Assembly (NCBI GenBank): GCA_002308795.1
Contig: DBVV01000049.1
Location: 1-34,321, forward strand
Direction: 5' to 3'
Origin: Mageeibacillus sp. UBA1255
GTDB lineage: Bacteria > Bacillota > Clostridia > UBA1212 > UBA1255
Length of the DNA stretch: 34,321 nt
Position numbers and translations under genes: made by a program. Under the pieces are notes generated by a model. It did not search any database. It saw only the letters and a list, made by a program, of their open reading frames with translations, and had not been told where the DNA came from. The stretch's first letter is position 1. The number at the start of each line of letters is the position of its first letter. Positions 15,738 through 24,077 of this stretch are shown here, one piece after another.

Positions 15738-16390
15738 TGTTTCATCCCTTTTATCTCTAGAGCCGCAAGGATATTTGCGAAAGTATCCGCGATCTTCTCC
15801 TCGCTGTTGACCCTGACAAGTTTGCGCGTCCTGACGTAGTAGTCGATGAGCGGTTCGGTATCTTTGTGGTACGCAACGAGCCTTGCCGCGATGACCTCTG
15901 GTTTATCGTCGTCGCGCATCATAAGCGAACTGCCGCACACCGGACAGAGATTGTCCGTGATGTTGTGAGATTTAAGATTGTACGAAAGCTTGCAGCCTAT
16001 GCAGACCCTGCGGTACGCGAGCCTGTCGACCAGCGTTGACTCGCTGAGAACGATATCTATGACGCGATCGATCTTTCTCCCCGTTTCAGTAAGAAACGAA
16101 TCGAGCGCTTCGGCCTGATTCAGCGTGCGCGGAAAACCGTCGAGGATGAATCCTTTGGAACAATCCGGTTCGGAGAGTCTCGCTTTTACCATGCCGATAG
16201 TTACGTCGTCAGGCACCAGGTGGCCTTTGGATATATACTGTTCGGCGAGCCTGCCCAGTTCCGTCCCTCCGGAAATATTCGCTCTGAATATGTCTCCGGT
16301 GGAAATATGCGGAATGCCGATGATCTCGGAAAGCTTTTTGGATGCCGTACCTTTACCTGCGCCCGGGGCGCCAAGAAAAATCAGATTCAT
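15734..16390 (-). CDS. adk: Adenylate kinase, zinc-LID type
   Basis: A 218-residue enzyme converting ATP and AMP to two ADP. The P-loop GAPGAGKGT is at residues 7-15, the AMP-binding DGFPRTLNQA is in the middle, and the LID carries two CxxC pairs (VCIGCK and LCPVCG), typical of zinc-binding Gram-positive forms. It follows secY after 87 bp. That gap holds a terminator-like hairpin pointing the other way. Confidence 0.97.
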   Translation of the reverse strand: MNLIFLGAPGAGKGTASKKLSEIIGIPHISTGDIFRANISGGTELGRLAEQYISKGHLVPDDVTIGMVKARLSEPDCSKGFILDGFPRTLNQAEALDSFLTETGRKIDRVIDIVLSESTLVDRLAYRRVCIGCKLSYNLKSHNITDNLCPVCGSSLMMRDDDKPEVIAARLVAYHKDTEPLIDYYVRTRKLVRVNSEEKIADTFANILAALEIKGMKQ

Positions 16391-16426
16391 AAGACCTGGC
16401 TCTCTTTCATCTTAAACATAACAGCA

Positions 16427-16476
16427 GACAGAACATCCGCGGACAATATCGTTCCGTGGATGTTCTGCCTTTTTTT
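16427..16476 (+). terminator. Intrinsic terminator on the plus strand between secY and adk
   Basis: Arms at 16430-16443 and 16453-16466 form a 14-bp stem (AGAACATCCGCGGA with TCCGTGGATGTTCT) around a 9-nt loop, then GCC and seven Ts (16470-16476). Read on the plus strand the only irregular pair is a G-U wobble; on the minus strand the same position is an A-C mismatch and the T-run lies on the wrong side. It is therefore oriented to stop antisense transcription across map/adk, not the operon itself. Confidence 0.75.
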
Positions 16477-16477
16477 A

Positions 16478-17830
16478 TCAGTCAAGGAAACCTTTGTAGT
16501 TTCTCATCAGAAGCTGAGCTTCGAGCTGCTTCACGGTCTCAAGAGCAACACCTACAAGGATCAGCACCGTCGTGCCTCCGAACCAGAGGTTTACAGATCC
16601 GATCTCTTTGCTGAAGTAGCTGGAGATGATCTGGATCACGGTGGGGAACACGGCCAGGACCGCGAGGAATATCGCGCCGAACCATGTGAGTCTTCTTGAA
16701 GAACTCTTGATGAAGTCCGCGGTAGGCTGTCCGGGTCTGATACCGGGAACGAAGCCGCCGTTCTTCTTGAGGTTGTTGGCCATATCGTTGGGGTCGAAAT
16801 AAACGATGTTATAGAAGAACGTGAACGCTACGATCAGCAGCGCGTAAACTATAACGTAACCCCAGGTATTGCCCGCGGAGAATCTGTTGACCCAGCCGGC
16901 GAAACCGGTGGTGGCGTTGGATTTTCCGATAAATGCAATGATGGTGGCCGGGAACTGAAGCATTGACATCGCGAAGATGATGGGAAGCACGCCCGAGGAG
17001 TTGACCTTGATCGGGATGTGCGTGTTCTGTCCGCCGTATACCTTGCGGCCGACAACTCTTTTCGCGTACTGTACGGGGATCCTTCTCTCTCCGCCTTCCA
17101 TCCATACGACCGCGATGATGACGGCCAGGAATACAAGGATGAGTGCAACGACTACGCTGACGTTGAGGACGGTGTTGTTGGACAATCTTCCGCTTGCCGT
17201 GTCGGGAGCGAAGATATATCTCCAGAGCGTCACCGCGGCGTTAGGTGCGTTGGCAACGATACCTGCAAAGATGAGAATCGATATTCCGTTTCCGATACCA
17301 ACTTCAGTGATCTTTTCGCCGAGCCACATCAGGAACACAGTTCCGGCTGTGAAAGCGATGATGACGATCATGAACGTGTTGAAGTCGAATTTACCGCCGT
17401 CTGCGAACAGGTTGATCGTGCTGCCCTGAATGTTGAAATACAGCATTATGGACTGGAACAGCGCGAGACCGACCGTTACGTATCTGGTGATCTGGGTTAT
17501 CTTCTGTCTGCCTTCCTCGCCGCCTTCTTTGGACAATCTCTCGAGTGCGGGGATCGCCACTGTCAGCAGCTGGATGATAATCGATGCGTTAATGTACGGG
17601 CTGATACCGAGCGAGAAGATCGATACCTGCTGGAAAGCACCGCCGGTCAAAAGGTCCATAAACCTGAACAGACCGTTTCCCGCGAGTGCCGAGTGTGCCT
17701 CGGCGCTCAGACCGGGTATGGCAATAAAGCACCCGGCGCGGAAAATAACGATGAGTAAGAGTGTCATAAGTATCTTTTTCCTGAGGTCCGGGACCCGGAA
17801 TGCGTTCTTAATAACCTCTAAAGTCTTCAT
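16478..17830 (-). CDS. secY: Preprotein translocase subunit SecY
   Basis: A 450-residue, ten-helix channel of the Sec translocon. Recognisable parts are the N-terminal RKKILMTLLLIVIFRAGCFI, the second-helix region FSLGISPYINASIIIQLL, the GIGNGISILIFAGI segment, the cytoplasmic loop with GGERRIPVQYAKRVVG and the C-terminal GFVPGIRPGQPT and GTTVLILVGVALETVKQLEAQLLM. It sits one base after rplO in the usual spc position. Confidence 0.98.
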   Translation of the reverse strand: MKTLEVIKNAFRVPDLRKKILMTLLLIVIFRAGCFIAIPGLSAEAHSALAGNGLFRFMDLLTGGAFQQVSIFSLGISPYINASIIIQLLTVAIPALERLSKEGGEEGRQKITQITRYVTVGLALFQSIMLYFNIQGSTINLFADGGKFDFNTFMIVIIAFTAGTVFLMWLGEKITEVGIGNGISILIFAGIVANAPNAAVTLWRYIFAPDTASGRLSNNTVLNVSVVVALILVFLAVIIAVVWMEGGERRIPVQYAKRVVGRKVYGGQNTHIPIKVNSSGVLPIIFAMSMLQFPATIIAFIGKSNATTGFAGWVNRFSAGNTWGYVIVYALLIVAFTFFYNIVYFDPNDMANNLKKNGGFVPGIRPGQPTADFIKSSSRRLTWFGAIFLAVLAVFPTVIQIISSYFSKEIGSVNLWFGGTTVLILVGVALETVKQLEAQLLMRNYKGFLD

Positions 17831-17831
17831 C

Positions 17832-18278
17832 TCAGATCACCTCGGCCTTTCCTCCGGCCTGATTGATCTTTTGGGCTGCGGATTCCGTAAATCTGGTAGC
17901 CTGTACGGTAACTTTTTTGCTGAGATCCCCGTCGCCGAGAATGCTGAGTCCGTCGAATTCCTTGCGGATCAGGCCTTTATCGGTGAGAGTCTCCATGTTT
18001 ACGGTATCGCCATCTTCAAAATATTTCTCGATGATGTAGAGATTGATCTCTGCGTAAACATCTGCAAAGCGTTTGCGGTTGAATCCTCTTTTCGGCATTC
18101 TTCTGTAAAGAGGAGTCTGGCCGCCTTCGAAACCGGGGCGAACTCCGCCGCCGGAACGAGCCTTCTGACCCTTGTGTCCCCTGCCGGCGGTCTTGCCGTT
18201 ACCCGAGCCGTGTCCGCGGCCTTTTCTGTAAGCCTCGGCGTTTGCGCCCGGTCCGGGTTGTAATTCATAAATTTTCAT
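17832..18278 (-). CDS. rplO: 50S ribosomal protein L15
   Basis: A 148-residue, 23S-binding protein. A long Gly/Arg/Lys-rich N-terminal extension (GSGNGKTAGRGHKGQKARSG, PGFEGGQTPLYRRMPKRGF) is followed by the globular C-terminal domain. Normal length. It is 16 bp after rpmD. Confidence 0.97.
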   Translation of the reverse strand: MKIYELQPGPGANAEAYRKGRGHGSGNGKTAGRGHKGQKARSGGGVRPGFEGGQTPLYRRMPKRGFNRKRFADVYAEINLYIIEKYFEDGDTVNMETLTDKGLIRKEFDGLSILGDGDLSKKVTVQATRFTESAAQKINQAGGKAEVI

Positions 18279-18294
18279 CAGTAAAGCCCTCCTG

Positions 18295-18471
18295 TCAGAT
18301 CTCTTCCACTTTTACCAGGTGAGACACGACGTTGATCATGCCTCTGGTCTGGGGGTTATCAGGTTGGGTCACGGAGCTGCCGATCTTTTTAAGGCCAAGA
18401 GCCTTAACGGTAGCTTTCTGTTTCTCAACGACCTTGTTTGTACTTTTAATCAATGTGATCTTAAGTGCCAT
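18295..18471 (-). CDS. rpmD: 50S ribosomal protein L30
   Basis: A 58-codon gene beginning MALKITLIKSTNKVVEKQKA and containing LGLKKIGSSVTQPDNPQTRGMI, the L30 ferredoxin-like fold signature. The start at 18471 has GGGGGTTCGG upstream. It lies between rpsE and rplO as in other Firmicutes. Confidence 0.96.
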   Translation of the reverse strand: MALKITLIKSTNKVVEKQKATVKALGLKKIGSSVTQPDNPQTRGMINVVSHLVKVEEI

Positions 18472-18486
18472 TGTCCGAACCCCCTG

Positions 18487-18993
18487 TTACATAATCTCAT
18501 CGATCGGTTTGCCGCGCAGTGCAGAAACCTCTTCAGCTGTCTTCAGCATCTTGAGAGCTTCGATCGTGGCTTCGACCATATTATGAGGATTGTTGGAACG
18601 CAGTGACTTGGTACGGATGTCCTTTATGCCTGCAAGTTCCACCACCGCACGGACGGGACCGCCTGCGATAACTCCGGTACCTTCGGCTGCGGGCTTGAGC
18701 AGGACTCTGCCGGCTCCGAACTCACCGATGATCTCGTGAGGGATCGTGGTTCCGACCATGGGAACGGTGATAAGGTTCTTTTTCGCGTCTTCGGTTCCTT
18801 TGCGGACTGCTTCGGTCACTTCTGCGGCTTTTCCGAGGCCAACGCCTACTCTGCCGTTTTCGTCGCCGACAACGATCAGGGCGCTCCATCTGAAGTTACG
18901 GCCGCCTTTAACAACCTTTGTCACTTTTCCGAGATGAACAAGCTTCTCTTTGAATTCGCTCGTATTGGAATTATTAGAATTATTATGTTCCAT
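18487..18993 (-). CDS. rpsE: 30S ribosomal protein S5
   Basis: A 168-residue protein that helps maintain decoding fidelity. The dsRBD-like part shows KVVKGGRNFRWSALIVVGDENGRVGVGLGKA and the second domain shows GAGRVLLKPAAEGTGVIAGGPVRAVVELAGI. The N-terminus has an Asn/Ser-rich lead (HNNSNNSNTSE) that is probably disordered. Confidence 0.98.
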   Translation of the reverse strand: MEHNNSNNSNTSEFKEKLVHLGKVTKVVKGGRNFRWSALIVVGDENGRVGVGLGKAAEVTEAVRKGTEDAKKNLITVPMVGTTIPHEIIGEFGAGRVLLKPAAEGTGVIAGGPVRAVVELAGIKDIRTKSLRSNNPHNMVEATIEALKMLKTAEEVSALRGKPIDEIM

Positions 18994-19010
18994 ATTGCTC
19001 CTCCTTGCGA

Positions 19011-19379
19011 TTAGAAGTTAAGGCCGGCCTCACGGGCAGCGTCAGCGAGTGCCTGAACTCTGCCGTGATACGGATAACCGCCGCGGTCAAAGACAACGTC
19101 CTTGATACCTGCGTCGATAGCTTTTTCGGCGATGCGCTTGCCCACAGCTTTAGCGGCGTCAATATTTCCGCCGAATTTGACCTCGCCCTTTACCTCTGCT
19201 TCAAGAGTTGAAGCGGATACAAGAGTCTTTCCGTTTACGTCGTCAATGATCTGAGCGTAGATATGGGACAGACTTCTGAAAACATTCAGCCTCGGGCACT
19301 CGGGAGTACCGGAAACCTTGCGTCTTACGCGCACATGTCTTCTCTGGCGAATCTGATTTTTACTAAGTTTATTAGCCAT
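19011..19379 (-). CDS. rplR: 50S ribosomal protein L18
   Basis: A 122-residue protein that binds 5S rRNA. It shows the basic N-terminus (RQRRHVRVRRKVSGTPECPRLNVFRS), HIYAQIIDDVNGKTLVSAST and the C-terminal FDRGGYPYHGRVQALADAAREAGL. Normal length and position. Confidence 0.98.
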   Translation of the reverse strand: MANKLSKNQIRQRRHVRVRRKVSGTPECPRLNVFRSLSHIYAQIIDDVNGKTLVSASTLEAEVKGEVKFGGNIDAAKAVGKRIAEKAIDAGIKDVVFDRGGYPYHGRVQALADAAREAGLNF

Positions 19380-19397
19380 TCTGAGTCAACCCCCTTC

Positions 19398-19946
19398 TTA
19401 CTTCTTCGAGGCGCCGGTCTTGCCTTCTTTGCGCCTGATGTGCTCGTCGGAATACTTGATACCTTTGCCTTTATAGGGCTCCGGAGGTCTTTTGCTGCGG
19501 ACTTTAGCAGCAAATTCACCTACGACCTGCTTATCGCAGCCGCTGATGGTGATGTGGTTCTGATCGGGCACTTCGATCTTGATCCCGGCGGGCGGGACCA
19601 TTTCGATATTGTGAGAGTAGCCGAGGTACAGTACCAGATTGCCGTTCTGAGCGACAGCTCTGTAACCTACGCCGTTGATCTCGAGCTTTTTGGAAAAGCC
19701 TTTCGTAACGCCGTCGACCATGTTGTGGATGAGTGATCTGGTAAGTCCGTGAAGAGAGCGCTCGTATTTATCGTCGCTGGGTCTCTCGACGGTGATCGTG
19801 CCGTTGTCCACGGTGATCTTCATCGTGGGATGGAAGGAACGGGTCATTTCGCCGTTCGGTCCCTTAACGGTAAGGGTATTGCCCTCCGCAAGCTTTACTT
19901 CTACGCCTGCGGGAATGGCGATGGGTTGTTTACCGATTCTTGACAT
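19398..19946 (-). CDS. rplF: 50S ribosomal protein L6
   Basis: A 182-residue protein with two repeated L6 domains; MSRIGKQPIAIPAGVEV starts the first and the RSKRPPEPYKGKGIKY signature lies near the C-terminus. It stabilises the factor-binding region of the large subunit. The 75-bp gap before it holds a GC-rich hairpin. Confidence 0.98.
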   Translation of the reverse strand: MSRIGKQPIAIPAGVEVKLAEGNTLTVKGPNGEMTRSFHPTMKITVDNGTITVERPSDDKYERSLHGLTRSLIHNMVDGVTKGFSKKLEINGVGYRAVAQNGNLVLYLGYSHNIEMVPPAGIKIEVPDQNHITISGCDKQVVGEFAAKVRSKRPPEPYKGKGIKYSDEHIRRKEGKTGASKK

Positions 19947-19980
19947 TAATAATATCCTCCAATCTTAAAATTCCGAGTCC

Positions 19981-20008
19981 GTCCCGCCCTTTTCCGGGCA
20001 TTCGGGAC
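19981..20008 (-). other. GC-rich hairpin between rpsH and rplF
   Basis: An outer 6-bp helix GTCCCG/CGGGAC encloses an inner CCC/GGG helix with a GGAAAA loop and a 4-nt asymmetric bulge. No U-run follows on the minus strand, so it may be an RNA-processing or stability element rather than a terminator. Confidence 0.4.
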
Positions 20009-20021
20009 CCTTTTCAGATTA

Positions 20022-20420
20022 TTACCATACGTAAGCCATTACTTCTCCGCCGATACCGAGCTTTCTGGCCTTCTTATCGGTCATGATGCCCTGAGAGGTG
20101 GAGATGATGGCGATACCGAGACCGCCTAATACTTTGGGCAGGTCGCCGGCGCCTGCGTAAACGCGCAGACCGGGCTTGGAGATCCTCTTGATGCCGGAAA
20201 TAACGGATTTCTTGTTAGCCGTGTATTTCAGGGTCAGACGGATGACTCCCTGCTTATCGTCGTCGATCTTTTTAACTTCTTTGATATAGCCCTCTTCCAG
20301 AAGAATGTCGGCAATAGCAAGCTTGATGTTGGAGGCGGGAATATCCACCGTCGCCAGCTTGGCAGTACCTGCATTGCGGATTCTTGTGAGCATGTCGGCA
20401 ATTACATCTGTGATTTGCAT
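20022..20420 (-). CDS. rpsH: 30S ribosomal protein S8
   Basis: A 132-residue primary 16S-binding protein. MQITDVIADMLTRIRNAG opens the gene, and GLGIAIISTSQGIMTDKKARKLGIGGEVMAYVW is the conserved C-terminal RNA-binding part. In E. coli S8 represses the spc operon; whether that happens here is not shown. Confidence 0.98.
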   Translation of the reverse strand: MQITDVIADMLTRIRNAGTAKLATVDIPASNIKLAIADILLEEGYIKEVKKIDDDKQGVIRLTLKYTANKKSVISGIKRISKPGLRVYAGAGDLPKVLGGLGIAIISTSQGIMTDKKARKLGIGGEVMAYVW

Positions 20421-20435
20421 AGCGATTCCTCCTTA

Positions 20436-20621
20436 TTACCAGCTGGCTTTCTTAACACCGGGGATCTGGCCCTTGTAAGCCAGTTCACGGAAGCATATAC
20501 GGCAAATTCCGTATTTTCTCAGATAAGCATGAGGGCGTCCGCAGATCTTGCATCTGGTGTATGCTCTGGTGGAATATTTGGGCGTTCTCTGCTGTTTAAG
20601 CTTCATTGATAACTTTGCCAT
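20436..20621 (-). CDS. rpsN: 30S ribosomal protein S14, zinc type (type Z)
   Basis: A 61-residue short S14 with the zinc-ribbon cysteines C24, C27, C40 and C43. It is the zinc-dependent form found in many Gram-positives; no zinc-independent copy is in the window. Confidence 0.98.
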   Translation of the reverse strand: MAKLSMKLKQQRTPKYSTRAYTRCKICGRPHAYLRKYGICRICFRELAYKGQIPGVKKASW

Positions 20622-20634
20622 GATTTACCTCCGA

Positions 20635-21177
20635 TCAGTTCTTTTCAAAGGGCATGCCCATGAGTTTGAGCAGGCAGCGGGCCTCTTCGTCGGTCTTAGC
20701 GGTGGTGACGAAGATGATATCCATTCCTCTGACCTTGTCGATCTTATCGTACTCGATCTCAGGGAAGATGATCTGCTCTTTGAGTCCCAGCGCGTAATTG
20801 CCGCGGCCGTCGAAAGCGTTGGCCGGAACACCGTGGAAGTCACGGATACGCGGAAGCGCGATGTTGATGAGTTTATCGGCGAAAGCGTACATACGTACGT
20901 CTCTCAGCGTGACCTTGCAGCCAACGTTCATGCCTGCACGGACTTTGAAGTTAGCGATCGACTTCTTCGCCTTGGTGACTACGGGCTTCTGACCGGTGAT
21001 CTTCATCAGGTCGCCGCATGCCGCCTCGACGGCTTTCGGATTCTCTCTCGCTTCACCGAGACCCATATTGATGACGATCTTCTCAAGCTTCGGGATCTCC
21101 ATCGTGCTCTTATACTTGAACTGCTCCATCATTGCGGGGGCAATTTCGTTTATATACTTTTCTTTAAGTCTTAACAT
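20635..21177 (-). CDS. rplE: 50S ribosomal protein L5
   Basis: A 180-residue 5S rRNA-binding protein of the central protuberance. Motifs include IPKLEKIVINMGLGEA, GQKPVVTKAKKSIANFKVRAGMNVGCKVTLR and RDFHGVPANAFDGRGNYALGLKEQIIFPEI. Normal length. Confidence 0.98.
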   Translation of the reverse strand: MLRLKEKYINEIAPAMMEQFKYKSTMEIPKLEKIVINMGLGEARENPKAVEAACGDLMKITGQKPVVTKAKKSIANFKVRAGMNVGCKVTLRDVRMYAFADKLINIALPRIRDFHGVPANAFDGRGNYALGLKEQIIFPEIEYDKIDKVRGMDIIFVTTAKTDEEARCLLKLMGMPFEKN

Positions 21178-21196
21178 GATTCAGCCTCCTCGATGA

Positions 21197-21535
21197 TCAG
21201 CGGTCAATGGGTGTCTTGATGTCGGCGCCGCATTTTCTGCAGACACGGACTTTGGTCTTCTTATCGCCGTTAACTACGACCTTGTGGCCAACTCTGGTGG
21301 GTTTGCCGCAGGAAGGGCAGATGAGCATAACGTTAGAAACGTGCACGGGGCCCTCTTTCTTGATTATGCCGCCCTGATCGGCAGCGGATCTGGCTTTAAC
21401 GTGCTTGGAGATCATGTTATAGCCTTCCACGATCACTGTCTCGTTCTTGATATCGACGGAGAGCACTTTACCCTCTTTCGCTTTCGTGCTGCGAGTACCG
21501 ATCACGTAAACTTTATCGCCTTTTTTAATATTCAT
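21197..21535 (-). CDS. rplX: 50S ribosomal protein L24 with zinc-ribbon-like C-terminus
   Basis: A 112-residue assembly initiator with an N-terminal KOW motif (KKGDKVYVIGTRSTKAKEGKVL). Two CxxC pairs, C73/C76 and C99/C102, give a zinc-ribbon-like tail that some bacterial L24 proteins carry. Confidence 0.97.
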   Translation of the reverse strand: MNIKKGDKVYVIGTRSTKAKEGKVLSVDIKNETVIVEGYNMISKHVKARSAADQGGIIKKEGPVHVSNVMLICPSCGKPTRVGHKVVVNGDKKTKVRVCRKCGADIKTPIDR

Positions 21536-21554
21536 AAATTTACCCTCCTGTACA

Positions 21555-21923
21555 TTACAGCACTTCAGGTGCCAGAGATACGATCTTCATGTAATCGTCA
21601 TCTCTCAGTTCTCTTGCCACAGGCCCAAAGATACGGGTGCCGCGGGGGTTCTTGTCTTCCTTGATAAGGACCGCAGCGTTCTCGTCGAAGCGGATGTGGG
21701 TGCCGTCGTTTCTGCGGATACCGCGCTTCGTGCGCACGATAACACACTTCACGACCTCGCCCTTCTTAACCATACCGCCGGGCGTAGCTGTCTTCACGGA
21801 GCAGACGATGACGTCGCCGATGTTGGCGTAGCGTCTCTTACTTCCGCCCAGAACCTTAATGCACATAAGCTCCTTGGCACCGGTATTGTCCGCCGCTTTA
21901 AGCATTGTCTGTACTTGTATCAT
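21555..21923 (-). CDS. rplN: 50S ribosomal protein L14
   Basis: A 122-residue protein of the intersubunit face. MIQVQTMLKAADNTGAKELMCIKVLGG and GTRIFGPVARELRDDDYMKIVSLAPEVL are the family's N- and C-terminal signatures. Confidence 0.99.
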   Translation of the reverse strand: MIQVQTMLKAADNTGAKELMCIKVLGGSKRRYANIGDVIVCSVKTATPGGMVKKGEVVKCVIVRTKRGIRRNDGTHIRFDENAAVLIKEDKNPRGTRIFGPVARELRDDDYMKIVSLAPEVL

Positions 21924-21942
21924 AACGTCCTACCTCCTGTGC

Positions 21943-22200
21943 TTAGCGAGCTTTCTCGATGATCGACACCAGTCTGTAACGCTTGTCCTTGCTGAGAGGT
22001 CTGGTCTGCATTACTTCTACGGTATCGCCCACATGAGCTTCGTTTGCTTCGTCATGAGCCTTCAATTTATAAGTTCTTTTAACGACCTTCTGATAAAGAG
22101 GATGCTTTACGCTGTCGGATACGGTGACAACGATCGTCTTATCCATCTTATCGCTGGTGACAACACCTATCATGGTCTTTCTCAAATTTCTTTCAGCCAA
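21943..22200 (-). CDS. rpsQ: 30S ribosomal protein S17, TTG start
   Basis: An OB-fold 16S-binding protein with RKTMIGVVTSDKMDKTIVVTVS. The start is decided by GGAAGGAGGT, which lies 8 nt before the TTG at 22200 and gives 85 residues (MAERNLRK...). An ATG nine codons earlier overlaps the rpmC stop and would place that site inside the gene. Confidence 0.95.
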   Translation of the reverse strand: MAERNLRKTMIGVVTSDKMDKTIVVTVSDSVKHPLYQKVVKRTYKLKAHDEANEAHVGDTVEVMQTRPLSKDKRYRLVSIIEKAR

Positions 22201-22223
22201 TTGAATTACCTCCTTCCGAAACA

Positions 22224-22442
22224 TCACTGCTCATTCGCAGCCGCGAGCTGTTTTTCTCTGATGACAGTCCTTACGCGGGCAATATCTCTCTTGATATAAC
22301 GCACCTGTACGGGGTTGTCGATCGGGGAAGTAGCTCCCTTGAAGCGGAGTTTGAACAGCTGAGCCTTCAGTTCCTGCTCTTCAGCCTGGAGCTCTTCAAC
22401 GGACATCTTGCGGATCTTATCTCTGTAATCTTTTGCTTTCAT
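22224..22442 (-). CDS. rpmC: 50S ribosomal protein L29
   Basis: A 72-residue helical protein near the tunnel exit (MKAKDYRDKIRKMSVEELQAEEQELKAQLFKLRFKGATS). Its ATG shares one base with the rplP stop (TAATG), so the two are translationally coupled. Confidence 0.97.
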   Translation of the reverse strand: MKAKDYRDKIRKMSVEELQAEEQELKAQLFKLRFKGATSPIDNPVQVRYIKRDIARVRTVIREKQLAAANEQ

Positions 22443-22900
22443 TATGCATTCGCCTCCGTTTCAGTCTCCGCTGCGGGAGTTGCCTCAACAGCGCCTTCTT
22501 TTGCGATTATCTTGCACTTTACCGGGAGTTTGTGCATTGCCAGCCTGAGAGCCTCTCTGCTCTGCTCTTCCGGAATGCCGCCGATCTCGAACAGCACTCT
22601 GCCGGGCTTAACAACTGCTACCCAGTATTCAGGAGATCCTTTACCGGAACCCATTCGGGTCTCGGCAGGCTTCTTGGTCACCGGTTTGTCGGGGAAGATC
22701 TTGATCCAGACCTGTCCGCCTCTTTTAACGGAACGGGTAAGAGCGATACGTGCAGCCTCGATCTGATTGCTGGTGATCCATCCGCACTCGGTAGCCTGAA
22801 GACCGAAATCGCCTTCGTAAACCTTGTTTCCGCGGTAGGCTTTACCCTTCATGCGGCCTCTCTGAACTTTTCTATGTTTTACTCTTTTAGGCATTAACAT
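22442..22900 (-). CDS. rplP: 50S ribosomal protein L16
   Basis: A 152-residue protein at the A-site finger. MLMPKRVKHRKVQRGRMKG is the usual N-terminus, so the first ATG (22900), two bases after the rpsC stop, is kept. A conserved RMGSGKGSPEYWVAVVKPGRVLFEIGG follows. The Ala/Glu/Thr-rich tail of about 15 residues is an addition to the standard length. Confidence 0.97.
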   Translation of the reverse strand: MLMPKRVKHRKVQRGRMKGKAYRGNKVYEGDFGLQATECGWITSNQIEAARIALTRSVKRGGQVWIKIFPDKPVTKKPAETRMGSGKGSPEYWVAVVKPGRVLFEIGGIPEEQSREALRLAMHKLPVKCKIIAKEGAVEATPAAETETEANA

Positions 22901-22902
22901 GA

Positions 22903-23571
22903 TTATTCAGCACTCCCTTCAGCGGCAGGAGCAGCCTTTGCAACAGGCAGCACCTCGCCTTTGTAGATCCAGACTTTAACGCCGATCTTTCCGTAAGTGG
23001 TATTGGCCTCGGCAAAGCCGTAGTCAATGTCGGCGCGCAGTGTCTGCAGCGGGATCGTTCCCTCGTGATACTGCTCGGTGCGGGCAATTTCAGCTCCGCC
23101 GAGTCTTCCGCCGCATGCAGCCTTGATTCCAAGGGCACCGGCGCGCATCGTGCGCTGCATAACGGACTTCATGGCTTTTCTGAAGGAGGTCCTCTTCTCC
23201 AGCTGGCCGGCAATGTTTTCGGCGCAGAGCTGAGCGTCCAGGTCAGGGTTCTTGATCTCGAACACGCTGATGTTGATGGCTTTTCCGGTGAGTTTCTCAA
23301 GTTCGGCCTTGAGTTCGTCGCGGACCGCGCCGTTCTTTCCGATCACGGCACCGGGCTTACCGGTCTCGATATTTACGAGAACTTTTCCCGCGTTGCGCTC
23401 GATGACTACCTTAGAGATCCCGGCGGTGTAAAGCTTCTTTTTGATATGCTCGCGGATCTTATGATCCTCAATGAGGAAATCTGCGAAGTTCTTTTTATCC
23501 GCATACCATTTGGAATCCCAGTCCTTGATGACTCCTACTCTGAGTCCGTGAGGATTAACTTTCTGTCCCAT
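22903..23571 (-). CDS. rpsC: 30S ribosomal protein S3
   Basis: A 222-residue head protein with an N-terminal MGQKVNPHGLRVGVIKDWDSKWYA, a KH domain with GKPGAVIGKNGAVRDELKAEL at about 70-90 and a C-terminal domain with RRaGALGIKaaCGGRLGGAEIARTE-like sequence. It forms part of the mRNA entry pore and helicase. A short Ala-rich tail ends it. Confidence 0.98.
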   Translation of the reverse strand: MGQKVNPHGLRVGVIKDWDSKWYADKKNFADFLIEDHKIREHIKKKLYTAGISKVVIERNAGKVLVNIETGKPGAVIGKNGAVRDELKAELEKLTGKAINISVFEIKNPDLDAQLCAENIAGQLEKRTSFRKAMKSVMQRTMRAGALGIKAACGGRLGGAEIARTEQYHEGTIPLQTLRADIDYGFAEANTTYGKIGVKVWIYKGEVLPVAKAAPAAEGSAE

Positions 23572-23582
23572 AATTTACCTCC

Positions 23583-24059
23583 TCAATCTCTTTCCTTAAG
23601 CACAACGGTGATGTTGCTGGTTCTCTTGTTGATGCGCATTCCGCGCCCTCTCGAGGCCGCTCTCATTCTCTTGAGCGTGGGTCCCTGGTTGGCAAAGCAT
23701 TCTGCCACGTACAGTTTTTCGCCGTCAAGTTCGAAATTATTCACCGCGTTAGCTTCTGCGGATTTGAGAAGCTTGTAAATGAGCTCCGAAGCTGCTTTGG
23801 GAGTGTAGCGGACAATGGCGTATGCTTCTTCGAGTGATTTGTCGCGGATGAGGTCAAGTACGATCTTGACTTTCCTGGCGGAGATCCTCGCGTAGTTCAG
23901 CGTAGCCTTTCCCTGATCTCTTCCGATCCCGAGAACTTTGCGTTCGCGCTTGGAGAGTATCACGGGCTTGTTGCTCTTACGGCTCTCGGCATTGTATTTC
24001 TCGATGAGCTCTTCTCTTTTATCCAGGAGTTCCTGGCTGCTAAGTATTTTACGTTCCAA
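23583..24059 (-). CDS. rplV: 50S ribosomal protein L22 with 50-residue N-terminal extension
   Basis: The core begins at residue 51 (KATLNYARISARKVKIVLDLIR) and ends with the tunnel-lining hairpin region (GPTLKRMRAASRGRGMRINKRTSNITVV). The core of about 108 residues is standard. The preceding 50 residues (MERKILSSQELLDKREELIEK..., charged and probably helical) are absent from common L22 proteins. The upstream start is favoured because it directly follows rpsS with a ribosome binding site (GAGGAGGGATTTTC) and leaves an 18-bp gap, typical of this operon. Confidence 0.96.
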   Translation of the reverse strand: MERKILSSQELLDKREELIEKYNAESRKSNKPVILSKRERKVLGIGRDQGKATLNYARISARKVKIVLDLIRDKSLEEAYAIVRYTPKAASELIYKLLKSAEANAVNNFELDGEKLYVAECFANQGPTLKRMRAASRGRGMRINKRTSNITVVLKERD

Positions 24060-24077
24060 TGAAAATCCCTCCTCTTA

